The notes under the pieces are model-generated. The model was not told the DNA's origin, searched no databases, and saw only the letters and a list, made by a program, of their open reading frames with translations. The position numbers and the translations under genes are program-made. This document shows, one piece after another, positions 18,426 through 27,094 of a DNA stretch of 64,000 bases. The DNA comes from Exiguobacterium sp. Leaf196 (GTDB taxonomy: Bacteria > Bacillota > Bacilli > Exiguobacteriales > Exiguobacteriaceae), in the NCBI RefSeq assembly GCF_001423965.1, contig NZ_LMPV01000001.1:447908-511907 (forward strand). Reading direction: 5' to 3'. How positions within the stretch are numbered: position 1 is the stretch's first letter; the number at the start of each line of letters is the position of its first letter.

Positions 18426-19868
18426 ATGTTTACTCAATGGAAAAAAGAGTGGTTCTTGCAACCAAAAGCGGATTTGTTGTCCGGAATCGTCGTTGCCTTA
18501 GCACTCGTCCCGGAAGCAATCGCGTTTTCGCTGATCGCTGGTGTCAACCCGATGGTTGGGCTATACGCTTCCGTTATCATTGCAATTGTCATCTCGATTG
18601 CTGGTGGTCGCCCTGGAATGATTTCGGCTGCGACTGGCGCGATGGCACTCGTCGTCGTTCAGCTCGTCAAAGATCACGGTGTTGATTATCTACTAGCTGC
18701 CGGTATACTTGCCGGAATTCTACAAATCGCGTTCGGCTTTTTAGGAATTGCCAAGTTATTACGATTCATTCCTCGAGCTGTCATGGTCGGATTCGTCAAT
18801 GCGCTCGCCATTCTGATTTTCTCGGCGCAATTGCCACAGTTCGAAGGGCAAAACTGGATTATGTATGCGATGGTCGCCGCGTCACTCGCCATCATCTTGT
18901 TATTTCCACGGGTCACGAAAGCGATTCCGGCGCCACTTGTTGCGATCACGATCATGACGGTATTAACAGTCGTCTTTTCGCTTGATACCCGTGTCATCGG
19001 GGATATGGGACAAATCGAAGCGGCGTTACCAAGCTTCTTCTTGCCAGATGTCCCGTTCTCACTCGAGACGCTTCAAATCATCTTCCCATATGCCTTGTCA
19101 CTCGCATTCGTTGGTTTGATCGAATCGTTACTGACAGCACGAATCGTTGATGAAATGACGGATACGACGTCGAACAAAGCGATGGAATCGCGCGGACAAG
19201 GAATTGCGAACATTATCGCCGGTATGTTCGGTGGAATGCCAGGTTGTGCGATGATCGGGCAATCAGTCATCAATGTCACATCCGGTGGACGCGGTCGCTT
19301 GTCGACGTTGACAGCAGGTGTGTTTTTGATGCTATTGATGTTTACGATGAACGATCTATTGATGACGATTCCAATGGGAGCACTTGTCGGTGTCATGTTC
19401 TTCGTCTCGTATGCGACGTTTGACTGGGGCTCATTCAAGATGCTCAAGACGTCACCGAAAAGTGATTCTGCGGTCATGCTCGCGACCGTGCTCGTGACGG
19501 TATTGACGCATGACTTATCGATGGGTGTCCTTGTCGGGATTTTGCTTGCAGCGTTATTATTCGCGTCAAAAATTTCTCGCATCCAAGTCGAGCGTGAGGA
19601 GCAAACAGAACGAGTCCGTTATACGATCCGTGGACCGTTATTCTTTGCGTCGACGACTGCATTTGCGGAACAGTTCCAGCTCGATGCTGATCTAACATCG
19701 ATCATCACGCTCGATTTCTCAGCGTGTCACTTATTTGATGATTCAGCCATCGAAGCGATCGAGAACGTCGTCTTGAAATATGAACGACTCGGCAAAAAAG
19801 TTGAATTGGTAGGATTAAATGAAGAGTCTCAGGCTCTTGTTGATCGATTAGCGCAACGGATTGCATAA
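18426..19868 (+). CDS. SulP family anion transporter with STAS domain
   Basis: A 480-residue membrane transporter of the SLC26/SulP family, which moves sulfate, bicarbonate or other anions. The N-terminal signature is clear ([23 protein letters not shown], split here as [14 protein letters not shown] and NPMVGLYAS). About 10-12 membrane segments are followed by a C-terminal STAS domain from about residue 395, with [19 protein letters not shown]. Substrate cannot be told from sequence. AAGGGG is 13 bases from the ATG, a longer gap than usual. A very strong terminator closes the unit. Confidence 0.88.
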   Translation: MFTQWKKEWFLQPKADLLSGIVVALALVPEAIAFSLIAGVNPMVGLYASVIIAIVISIAGGRPGMISAATGAMALVVVQLVKDHGVDYLLAAGILAGILQIAFGFLGIAKLLRFIPRAVMVGFVNALAILIFSAQLPQFEGQNWIMYAMVAASLAIILLFPRVTKAIPAPLVAITIMTVLTVVFSLDTRVIGDMGQIEAALPSFFLPDVPFSLETLQIIFPYALSLAFVGLIESLLTARIVDEMTDTTSNKAMESRGQGIANIIAGMFGGMPGCAMIGQSVINVTSGGRGRLSTLTAGVFLMLLMFTMNDLLMTIPMGALVGVMFFVSYATFDWGSFKMLKTSPKSDSAVMLATVLVTVLTHDLSMGVLVGILLAALLFASKISRIQVEREEQTERVRYTIRGPLFFASTTAFAEQFQLDADLTSIITLDFSACHLFDDSAIEAIENVVLKYERLGKKVELVGLNEESQALVDRLAQRIA

Positions 19869-19879
19869 TGAATTTTATC

Positions 19880-19925
19880 AAAGGGGTAGCATTCCTAGGT
19901 ACATGGGAATGCTACCCCTTTCTAT
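19880..19925 (+). terminator. Strong intrinsic terminator after the SulP gene
   Basis: A perfect 16-bp stem (19880-19895 with 19905-19920, read as AAAGGGGTAGCATTCC and its complement, one end base sliding) ends in TTTCTATT. Confidence 0.85.
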
Positions 19926-20064
19926 TATCTTGACGAGTCATATAAGTACTATATATCCGATAGTTGTATGATGTGATAAGGTGTAAACTATTAAAGAAAG
20001 TTATCTGAACTAACGTTAAAAATATTAATTAAACTCACTCTAATAAATAAACGAGGTTCACTAA

Positions 20065-20517
20065 ATGAAAAATTACCACCTGAATAGAATAATCAATTTA
20101 AGGTCGGTCGAAGCATATTTTTTGAGAACTGGTTATTTAACACCACCTATTTATTGCATGATACTGATTGATTATCAACGTCCTAGCACAATTGACGATT
20201 TTCCTTATTTAAAAAATATTGATGGAATCTCGGAAGACGAATTCGGAGATGATAATTATATTAAGGCACTCCTTATTTCATCTGAGGAAGTTACTCAAGA
20301 AACGTATGATGAGTTATGTATAGTGGCGGGTGGTTTTTTAGAGGATAAAGAAGAATGTCGATGGAACTTTGATGTTGAAGTTATTGATGATTTTAAACAA
20401 AAAAATAATTTGAACGACATTTTTCCATTACTTCAAAACATATTAGAAAAATACAATTGTTCAATAAACGTTGATCATATTCCTATAGAAAAGTTTAACT
20501 TCTTATCGCAAGAATAA
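20065..20517 (+). CDS. AT-rich orphan gene, 150-residue unknown protein
   Basis: I do not recognise this protein. It is acidic and soluble-looking, without membrane segments, and begins behind a weak ribosome binding site (CGAGG). The gene and its flanks (about 19.93-20.72 kb) are much richer in A and T than the surrounding genes and use rare-looking codons such as ATA and TTA freely, which suggests arrival by transfer. Size, acidity and isolation recall the immunity proteins of polymorphic toxins, but no toxin gene is nearby and no immunity family is recognised, so this is only a guess. Confidence 0.6.
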   Translation: MKNYHLNRIINLRSVEAYFLRTGYLTPPIYCMILIDYQRPSTIDDFPYLKNIDGISEDEFGDDNYIKALLISSEEVTQETYDELCIVAGGFLEDKEECRWNFDVEVIDDFKQKNNLNDIFPLLQNILEKYNCSINVDHIPIEKFNFLSQE

Positions 20518-20727
20518 ACAATTTTAGGATGTTTCAATATTTAAATGTACTATTTGTTCAATATGATTCATGAGATAACTATTTATAACGGATGATTTCA
20601 TAATTTTTCACCAGATAAAACGAACAACAAGATCGAGGAACGATTGAGTAACATGTATAGATGGTGCTCTATCTTTGAAAATAATAGTAAAATGATTTTA
20701 GGACTGAATATAGGCTGAAGAGGTTAG
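20518..20727. other. AT-rich gap with no recognised gene
   Basis: This stretch has stop codons in every frame and no clear terminator or repeat. It shares the AT-rich composition of the upstream orphan gene and probably belongs to the same inserted segment. Confidence 0.4.
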
Positions 20728-20778
20728 GTGCGACGGGTTATCCGTTTCGCTATACTAAAAATAAAGGGGGCATTTAAG

Positions 20779-21603
20779 ATGAAATGGTTTCGATTTGAGC
20801 AAGATGGAAAAGTTGGCATCGGGGTTGAACAACAGGGCACTACATATGATGTAACAGGGCAAGTCTACACCGATTCATTGCTTGAAGTGATTTCACGTGA
20901 GTTTGATGTTGATCTTGATTTAGATATCGCACCACTACTTAAAGGGGATGTGCGACAACTCGCACCGTATGTACCAGCACGAAATGTCATTTGCGTCGGC
21001 AAGAACTATGCTGATCATATCAAAGAGATGGATACGGCGGGAGCAGGGAAATTCGTCTTGTTCACGAAAGCACCGACGTCGATCGTCGGTCCGTTCGAAC
21101 CAATCGAACGGCATGCGGATTTGACGAAGCAACTGGATTATGAAGGAGAACTCGCCATCATCATCGGCAAGACGGGGCGTGATCTGACACCAGAAAATGC
21201 GCTTGATCATGTGTTTGGCTACAGTATTGTCAATGACGTGACGGCACGGGATTTACAAAAAGAACACGTCCAGTTCTTCCGTGGTAAATCACTCGATGGG
21301 TTCTGTCCGTTTGGACCGGTCATCGTCTCAGCGGATAGCTTTGATCCAAGTGACGTCCTCGTCGAGACACGTGTGAACGGGCAACTCCGACAGTCAGGAT
21401 CAACCGCCTTAATGTTGCGTGACGTCGTAACGATTTTAGTGGAAGTGTCACGTGGGATGACACTTGAAGCCGGAGATGTCATCGCGACAGGAACTCCAGC
21501 TGGTGTCGGACATGGTATGAAACCACCGGTCTACCTTCAGACAGGGGATGTCGTCGAAGTATCGATTGAAGGAATCGGTCGTTTACAAAATGAAGTCCAG
21601 TGA
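20779..21603 (+). CDS. Fumarylacetoacetate hydrolase family protein
   Basis: A 274-residue enzyme of the FAH superfamily, which cleaves or hydrates beta-keto acids (for example fumarylpyruvate hydrolase, oxaloacetate decarboxylase, hydratases of aromatic degradation). Visible features: CVGKNYADHIKEM, the metal-ligand region DYEGELAIIIGK, FRGKSLDGFCPFGP and the closing GTPAGVGHGMKPP. The ATG at 20779 follows AAAGGGGG; an earlier in-frame GTG has no site. A TATACT box lies about 30 bases upstream. It stands alone, so the substrate is open. Confidence 0.87.
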   Translation: MKWFRFEQDGKVGIGVEQQGTTYDVTGQVYTDSLLEVISREFDVDLDLDIAPLLKGDVRQLAPYVPARNVICVGKNYADHIKEMDTAGAGKFVLFTKAPTSIVGPFEPIERHADLTKQLDYEGELAIIIGKTGRDLTPENALDHVFGYSIVNDVTARDLQKEHVQFFRGKSLDGFCPFGPVIVSADSFDPSDVLVETRVNGQLRQSGSTALMLRDVVTILVEVSRGMTLEAGDVIATGTPAGVGHGMKPPVYLQTGDVVEVSIEGIGRLQNEVQ

Positions 21604-21636
21604 ACGAAGATGACCGAATTGATTGAATTGCATTCA

Positions 21637-21676
21637 CCGCTTTCCAAATTACTTTGGAAAGTGGTTTTTTATTTTG
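21637..21676 (+). terminator. Intrinsic terminator after the FAH-family gene
   Basis: A 12-bp stem CCGCTTTCCAAA / TTTGGAAAGTGG (one G-T pair), loop TTAC, then TTTTTTATTTT. Confidence 0.85.
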
Positions 21677-21792
21677 TGAAAATCGTCAAAAATTTAAAAA
21701 ATGATTGATTTCAAAAAATAAAACAGTCATAAAATGACCGTTTTTGATGTATAATGAAACTATAAGAACGGTTTCATGTCGAAAAAAGTCGT

Positions 21793-21837
21793 ATTTTGAA
21801 CGTTTTATAAAGAATTTATATAAATTTTGAACGTTTT
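21793..21837. promoter_or_regulatory. Direct-repeat operator pair at the fru promoter
   Basis: ATTTTGAACGTTTT occurs at 21793-21806 and 21824-21837, exactly 31 bases apart, or about three helical turns. The first copy contains the -35 box of the fru promoter and the second follows its -10 box. They are good candidates for FruR binding sites. Confidence 0.55.
21796..21824 (+). promoter_or_regulatory. Promoter of the fruRKA operon
   Basis: TTGAAC, a 17-base spacer, then TATAAA, about 65 bases before the fruR start. A second TATAAT at 21750 lacks a matching -35. Confidence 0.65.
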
Positions 21838-21852
21838 TGATTGATTTTTATA

Positions 21853-21866
21853 TGTAAACGCTTTAT
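21853..21866. promoter_or_regulatory. Candidate cre site (CcpA) in the fru leader
   Basis: TGTAAACGCTTTAT matches the Bacillus cre consensus TGWAARCGYTWNCW at all but one position. It lies downstream of the promoter, where CcpA would act as a roadblock. Confidence 0.5.
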
Positions 21867-21890
21867 ATTAAAGATGCGGAGGGAAACCTT

Positions 21891-22637
21891 ATGTTAACCA
21901 AAAAACGCCATCAACTCATCCTTGAGCTTTTAGCCCGAGAAGAAGTCGTCAAGATGCAAAAGATCGTCGAACAAACCGGTGCGAGTGAATCCACGATTCG
22001 TCGGGATTTATCACAACTCGAGACAGCAGGTCACCTGCGTCGAGTGCACGGGGGAGCAACAGCAAACCATTTGCAAATTGAAGAACTGAGTTACTTCGAG
22101 AAGAGTGATCAGCATGTCGAAGAGAAGGAACGGATCGCGCGAGCGGCTGCCGACCTGATTGAAGACGGTATGTATGTCTATCTCGATGCCGGAACGACGA
22201 CGCTTGCCATCGTTCCGTATCTCGAAGAGAAGGCGATTACGGTCGTAACGAACAGTCTTCCTCTAGCGAACACGTTACTCTATCACCGTATCCCGACGTT
22301 CGTCGTCGGAGGGCAACTCAAGCATTCAACGCAGGCACTCGTCGGTTACAACGCACGTGAAGGAATGTTGATTTACCATTTTGATGTCGCGTTCCTTGGG
22401 ATGAACGGTGTTCATCCGGCACAAGGCTTCACGACACCAGATCCGGAAGAGGCACTCGTAAAGAAGACAGCGATCGAATTAGCAAAACAATCGTATGTAC
22501 TCGTCGATGAGACGAAGCTGGATGCGATCAGCTTCAGTCGGGTGGCGTCCTTGCAAGCGGCGACGATCATCACGACGACATCCAGTGAGCAAGCAGCGAA
22601 ATACAGTCAATACACAGAGGTGGTGAACGCGAAATGA
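21891..22637 (+). CDS. fruR: DeoR-family regulator of the fructose operon
   Basis: A 248-residue repressor. An N-terminal DeoR helix-turn-helix (KKRHQLILELLAREEVVKM, then SESTIRRDLSQLE) is followed by a sugar-phosphate-binding domain with DAGTTTLAIVPYL and the closing VDETKLD motif. In the family fructose-1-phosphate releases the repressor from DNA. It is the first gene of fruR-fruK-fruA and its TGA overlaps the fruK start. GGAGGG precedes the ATG. Confidence 0.92.
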   Translation: MLTKKRHQLILELLAREEVVKMQKIVEQTGASESTIRRDLSQLETAGHLRRVHGGATANHLQIEELSYFEKSDQHVEEKERIARAAADLIEDGMYVYLDAGTTTLAIVPYLEEKAITVVTNSLPLANTLLYHRIPTFVVGGQLKHSTQALVGYNAREGMLIYHFDVAFLGMNGVHPAQGFTTPDPEEALVKKTAIELAKQSYVLVDETKLDAISFSRVASLQAATIITTTSSEQAAKYSQYTEVVNAK

Positions 22638-23554
22638 TTTATACACTGACACTCAACCCATCAATCGACTATTATGTCACGTTACCGGTATTTGAGGCAG
22701 GACAAGTCAATCGTGTCGAACAGGCGGAAAAAGTGGCCGGAGGGAAAGGAATCAACGTCTCTCTCGTCCTAAAAAACTATGAGGTAGAAACACAAGCACT
22801 CGGATTCCTTGGAGGAAGTACTGGACAATTCATCCGGACGGAACTCGAGAAACGAGGCGTGTTAACGGACTTCACACCGATTCAAGATGAGACGCGGATC
22901 AACGTAAAGATTCGTGCCGATCAAGAATCTGAGCTGAATGCAGCGGGACCGAAGATTCAACCGGAAGAGCTGGAGCATTTATTATCCCGATTCAAGACGA
23001 TGCAAGCCGGTGACATCGTCGTCTTCGCAGGCAGTATCCCAAGCAGTCTACCGCATGATCTCTATCGTCATATCGCGACGATCTTGAATGAACGGAACGT
23101 CCGCTTCGCCGTCGATACGACGAAGGAAGCGATGCTTGAAGTCTTACCGCTCGGTCCATTTTTAATCAAGCCGAATCACCATGAACTCGGTGAAATTTTC
23201 GACGTCGAGATTACTTCGAAGGAGATGGCCGTTCCATACGCGCAACAGCTCGTCGAGCGTGGTGCCGAGAATGTCGTCATCTCATTTGCAGGAGACGGAG
23301 CACTGCTCGTCAATCGTCAAGGTGCCTACACGGCAAACACACCGGCAGGAAAGCTCGTCAATTCCGTCGGTGCCGGAGATTCACTCGTCGCTGGATTCGT
23401 CGCCAGCCACGCGCTCGGCAAATCACCAGAAGAAGCGTTCCGCTATGCGGTAACGACTGGCAGCGCGTCTGCTTATTCCTTCGGTCTTTGTACGAAAGAA
23501 GATATCGATCGTCTCCTCGTAGACGTCAACGTCGTTGAACTCATTCAATCCTAA
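22634..23554 (+). CDS. fruK: 1-phosphofructokinase
   Basis: A 306-residue PfkB-family sugar kinase that phosphorylates fructose-1-phosphate, delivered by FruA, to fructose-1,6-bisphosphate. Signatures: MIYTLTLNPSIDYYV at the start, VAGGKGINVSLVLK (PfkB motif 1) and NSVGAGDSLVAGFVA (motif 2, with the catalytic Asp in GAGDS). Its start overlaps the fruR stop and 17 bases separate it from fruA, so the three are one transcript. Confidence 0.95.
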   Translation: MIYTLTLNPSIDYYVTLPVFEAGQVNRVEQAEKVAGGKGINVSLVLKNYEVETQALGFLGGSTGQFIRTELEKRGVLTDFTPIQDETRINVKIRADQESELNAAGPKIQPEELEHLLSRFKTMQAGDIVVFAGSIPSSLPHDLYRHIATILNERNVRFAVDTTKEAMLEVLPLGPFLIKPNHHELGEIFDVEITSKEMAVPYAQQLVERGAENVVISFAGDGALLVNRQGAYTANTPAGKLVNSVGAGDSLVAGFVASHALGKSPEEAFRYAVTTGSASAYSFGLCTKEDIDRLLVDVNVVELIQS

Positions 23555-23571
23555 AAGGAGTGTGACTACTC

Positions 23572-25506
23572 ATGAAAATTACTGATCTCTTGACACGTGA
23601 TACGATTCAACTTGATTTACAAGCGTCATCTAAAGCCGCTGTCATCGATGAACTCGTCAACGTCCTCGATCGGGCAGGAAAACTAAACGATCGCTCGGCA
23701 TATAAAGAAGCAATTCTCGCACGGGAAGCGCAAAGTACGACAGGTTTAGGAGAAGGTATTGCCATCCCACACGCAAAAACAGCAGCGGTCAAAACACCAG
23801 CAATCGCTTTCGGGCGTTCGGCAGGCGTTGACTACGAAGCACTCGACGGTCAACCAAGTCGGTTGTTCTTCATGATTGCGGCGGGTGAGAACGCAGATAA
23901 TGCACACCTTGAAACACTCTCGAAACTATCCGTTTATTTAATGGATATGAACTTCCGCGATACGATCCTTGCGGCTAAAACGAAAGACGAAGTCATCGCA
24001 GCAATCGAAGCGAAGGAACGCGAAGAAGAAGGTCCAGTTGACGTCTCAAGCGACAACGTCGATCAAGACGCACCATATATCCTTGCCGTCACAGCTTGTC
24101 CGACAGGAATCGCACACACGTATATGGCAGCTGATGCCCTTCGTCAAAAAGCGGAAGAGATGGGTGTCCGTATCAAAGTCGAGACGAACGGATCGACAGG
24201 CGTCAAGAACGGTTTGACACAACAAGATATCAACGATGCGACAGCCATCATCGTCGCAGCGGATAAAGCAGTTGAGATGGATCGTTTTAACGGTAAACAC
24301 GTCGTTGAAGTACCAGTTGCACAAGGAATTCGGAAACCACAAGAATTGATCAACCGTGCCGTCAAACAGGATGCACCTGTCTACAAAGCGAGCGGTTCAA
24401 GCGAAAGCTCAAAACCAGCTCGTGGCGGATTCTACAAACATTTGATGAGTGGGGTATCCGCGATGTTACCACTCGTCGTTGCAGGTGGTCTCTTGATCGC
24501 AATCAGCTTCTTCTGGGGTATCAACTCTGCGAACCCAAAAGATCCATCGTACAATGAATTCGCTGCGCAATTGATGACGATCGGGAAAGCCGCGTTCGGT
24601 CTCTTGATTCCGATCCTCGCTGGATTTATCGCGATGTCGATCGCTGATAAACCAGGTCTTGCTCCTGGTCTAATCGCTGGTTTCCTTGCAAGCAACGGTA
24701 ACGCTGGTTTCCTCGGCGGATTGATTGCCGGTTTCCTTGCCGGGTACGTCGTACTCTTGCTTGTTAAAGTATTCAAAGGTCTTCCAGCAGCACTTGAAGG
24801 AATCAAACCAGTCTTGCTCTATCCTCTGTTTGGTTCATTCATCACAGGAATGATCATGTTGCTCGTCATCAATGAGCCGATTGCGAAGTTCATGACATGG
24901 CTCACAGATTCATTGAACGGACTCAGTGGTGGAAACGCAATCCTCCTCGGTATGCTTGTCGCAGCGATGATGGCAATCGACATGGGTGGTCCAATCAACA
25001 AAACAGCATACGTTTTCGGTACAGCTGCTCTTACAGCAGGTAACACGGAAGTCATGGCAGCTGTCATGGCAGGTGGTATGGTTCCACCACTCATCGTTGC
25101 CTTCTCATCCACATTGTTCGCACGTAAGAAATTCACGCCGCAAGAACGTGAAGCAGGTATCGCTGCTTACGCAATGGGCGCATCGTTCGTCACTGAAGGT
25201 GCGATTCCATTCGCTGCAGCCGATCCACTGCGCGTCATTCCGTCAAGCGTCATCGGTTCAGCGATCGCTGGTGCGTTGACGATCGTCTTCGGCGTCTTGC
25301 TCCCTGCACCACACGGCGGTATCTTCGTCTTCCCGTTACTTGATGGTCCATCAGGTACGGTCATGGCAATCGTCGGTTACGCGGGTGCGATCCTCATCGG
25401 TTCACTCGTCGGTGCGGCAATCCTATCCTTCCTCAAAAAACCGCTTGTTGACCAATCGGTCGCGAAAGCGGAAATGACAGAAGGAACAGGTACGAAAGCA
25501 TCATAA
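23572..25506 (+). CDS. fruA: PTS fructose transporter, EIIABC fusion
   Basis: This 644-residue membrane permease imports fructose as fructose-1-phosphate. Domains in order: EIIA (about 1-150; phospho-His in GIAIPHAKT), EIIB (about 165-265; phospho-Cys in AVTACPTGIAHTYMA) and EIIC (about 280-630, some 8-10 membrane helices). The sequence DMGGPINKTAYVFG is a conserved EIIC loop. All phosphorylation residues are present. It closes the fruRKA operon at a terminator. Confidence 0.96.
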   Translation: MKITDLLTRDTIQLDLQASSKAAVIDELVNVLDRAGKLNDRSAYKEAILAREAQSTTGLGEGIAIPHAKTAAVKTPAIAFGRSAGVDYEALDGQPSRLFFMIAAGENADNAHLETLSKLSVYLMDMNFRDTILAAKTKDEVIAAIEAKEREEEGPVDVSSDNVDQDAPYILAVTACPTGIAHTYMAADALRQKAEEMGVRIKVETNGSTGVKNGLTQQDINDATAIIVAADKAVEMDRFNGKHVVEVPVAQGIRKPQELINRAVKQDAPVYKASGSSESSKPARGGFYKHLMSGVSAMLPLVVAGGLLIAISFFWGINSANPKDPSYNEFAAQLMTIGKAAFGLLIPILAGFIAMSIADKPGLAPGLIAGFLASNGNAGFLGGLIAGFLAGYVVLLLVKVFKGLPAALEGIKPVLLYPLFGSFITGMIMLLVINEPIAKFMTWLTDSLNGLSGGNAILLGMLVAAMMAIDMGGPINKTAYVFGTAALTAGNTEVMAAVMAGGMVPPLIVAFSSTLFARKKFTPQEREAGIAAYAMGASFVTEGAIPFAAADPLRVIPSSVIGSAIAGALTIVFGVLLPAPHGGIFVFPLLDGPSGTVMAIVGYAGAILIGSLVGAAILSFLKKPLVDQSVAKAEMTEGTGTKAS

Positions 25507-25513
25507 TTCACCT

Positions 25514-25550
25514 AAATCTCCTCTCCGTTTTTAAGCGGAGGGGATTTTTT
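25514..25550 (+). terminator. Intrinsic terminator after fruA
   Basis: An imperfect stem (AATCTCCTCTCCG against CGGAGGGGATT) runs into six T residues. Confidence 0.8.
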
Positions 25551-25613
25551 GTTGAATTTTGACGGCTAACGGTGAAGAATAGAGGGCATACTGAATAAGA
25601 AGGAGGGATGGAC

Positions 25614-26759
25614 ATGGGTGGACAATCCTTACAAATCGGACCACGGACCATTAAGACAGGTCTCGCGGTCATCTTGGCGCTGTTGATCAGTAACCTGTTC
25701 AACCTCAGCCCAATCCTGCCTGCGATCTCGGCAGCGACGACACTCCTGCCTTCGGTCTATCAGACATGGAAACAATTTCTCGAGGAAGCAGAGGCCAACT
25801 TGATTGGTGCCTTTTTGACGTTACTCGCACTTTGGATTTTAGGCGATAACCCGGCGAATCCGCTTGCGATCGGGATCGTCATCATGGCAGCAATTTCGAT
25901 TTTGCTAGCTTTTGGTTTCGGGCGGACGATTCCACACGTCGTCTTGATGATCATCGTCATTCTCGAAAGTGTCGCGACTGCGACCGAACCACTTTGGCAA
26001 GTCGTTTTGATCCGCTACTTGCTCGTCATGCTCGGGATCGGTTGTGCACTCGGCATCAATGCGTTGATTTTCCCGCCACGTTACGGCAATGTCTATTACC
26101 AGAAAGCGACGAAACTCTTTGAGAAACTACTCGTCGTCACGCGAGCAATTGCCTTTGAAGGCAAGGTCACCCCATATCGGGCAGCAATCGATAAGATGGG
26201 ACGTTCGCTCCTTGAGACACAAAACCTGTTCAACCTACACAAGGAAGAAATTAGAGGAACGCGTCAGAAGCATGCCTCGCTTCTACGGAACCTGCTGATC
26301 CTCAAACATATGCAATCGTGCCTCGAACGTGGCGTCGCGACGGCGGAGCGCTTCAGAGAACGAGAGAAGGCACTTGATTCGATTGCAGACGATCTTCGAA
26401 GTGAACTGTTCTATCACTTGATGCACATCGCCCAGCGACAAGAGAAAGTCTTGCTGACATATGATCTCCTGTTGACGGAAGAACCGCTCGCGATGGAGGA
26501 TCTCGTCAAAGAGAACATTGCCTTCGTCAAGCACTCTTTTCTCGACCGTGATGAACTCGAGGAAGAAGTAATCATGGAAATTTTACCGATCGTCGTCTCG
26601 ATGAACGAGTGGATACAAGAACTCGAATCCTTTGAAAAACGGCTCAATGGTGGGCTTCGTCGCCATATCACATCATTGACGATCGAACAAAAATCAGTCC
26701 GTGATAAAACATTTAATCGATTTAAACGTAAAAAAGCCATTGACGAAAGTAAAAAGTAA
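25614..26759 (+). CDS. Aromatic-acid-exporter-like membrane protein (ArAE_1/FUSC family)
   Basis: A 381-residue protein. The N-terminal ~165 residues form about five or six membrane helices of the aromatic acid exporter type (begins IGPRTIKTGLAVILALLIS). The C-terminal ~200 residues are soluble, helical and highly charged. Bacillus homologues are of unproven function. AAGGAGGG lies 7 bases before the ATG at 25614; an ATG at 25608 sits too close to this site. The next gene is an aromatic amino acid hydroxylase, but a T-box leader and its own promoter separate them, so a shared aromatic theme is only suggestive. Confidence 0.75.
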   Translation: MGGQSLQIGPRTIKTGLAVILALLISNLFNLSPILPAISAATTLLPSVYQTWKQFLEEAEANLIGAFLTLLALWILGDNPANPLAIGIVIMAAISILLAFGFGRTIPHVVLMIIVILESVATATEPLWQVVLIRYLLVMLGIGCALGINALIFPPRYGNVYYQKATKLFEKLLVVTRAIAFEGKVTPYRAAIDKMGRSLLETQNLFNLHKEEIRGTRQKHASLLRNLLILKHMQSCLERGVATAERFREREKALDSIADDLRSELFYHLMHIAQRQEKVLLTYDLLLTEEPLAMEDLVKENIAFVKHSFLDRDELEEEVIMEILPIVVSMNEWIQELESFEKRLNGGLRRHITSLTIEQKSVRDKTFNRFKRKKAIDESKK

Positions 26760-26783
26760 GCGTATAGTCCTCCTTAACGATAC

Positions 26784-26812
26784 TTTACTTGCTAAAAGCA
26801 TAACAGTATAAC
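26784..26812 (+). promoter_or_regulatory. Candidate promoter of the T-box/hydroxylase unit
   Basis: TTTACT, a 17-base spacer, then TATAAC, about 30 bases before the first leader helix. The -10 region lies within three copies of ATAACAG. Confidence 0.45.
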
Positions 26813-26840
26813 AGCATAACAGAACGAAAGATTAAGCGAT

Positions 26841-27063
26841 GATGAAACCGAAGTAAAGACCATCTCCCTGTTTCAGAGAGCACGTGGCGCTGCGAACGTG
26901 TACACAGATGGTGTTGAATTACAGTTTCTGAGCTTCTTGCGTAAGCGAGCGGAGCAAACCGTTATCCCAATCATGAGTGACTCAGTTGATGACTGGGTAA
27001 TCAGGGTGGTACCGCGGCTTTCGTCGCCCCTGTCGAACGATACGTTCGGCAGGGGCTTTTTTG
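26841..27063 (+). ncRNA. T-box leader (riboswitch), tyrosine specifier
   Basis: The T-box sequence AGGGTGGTACCGCGG (27003-27017) precedes a terminator (27026-27056, 13-bp stem with one G-T pair) and a T run. Stem I is visible: GAAAC (26844-26848) pairs with GTTTC (26924-26928), and ACCATCT (26859-26865) with AGATGGT (26906-26912). The internal loop between them has GAAGTA on its 5' side and, on its 3' side, TAC at 26920-26922 followed by the usual purine. TAC is a Tyr codon. Uncharged tRNA-Tyr would thus stabilise the antiterminator and switch on the hydroxylase. The specifier was assigned by hand-drawn pairing. Confidence 0.88.
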
Positions 27064-27094
27064 TTATCTTACATTCATTCAAGGGGGAACTCAT

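Noticed and set aside
20065..20517. AT-rich orphan as a toxin-antitoxin or CDI immunity gene
   Set aside because: No partner gene and no recognised family; kept as unknown.
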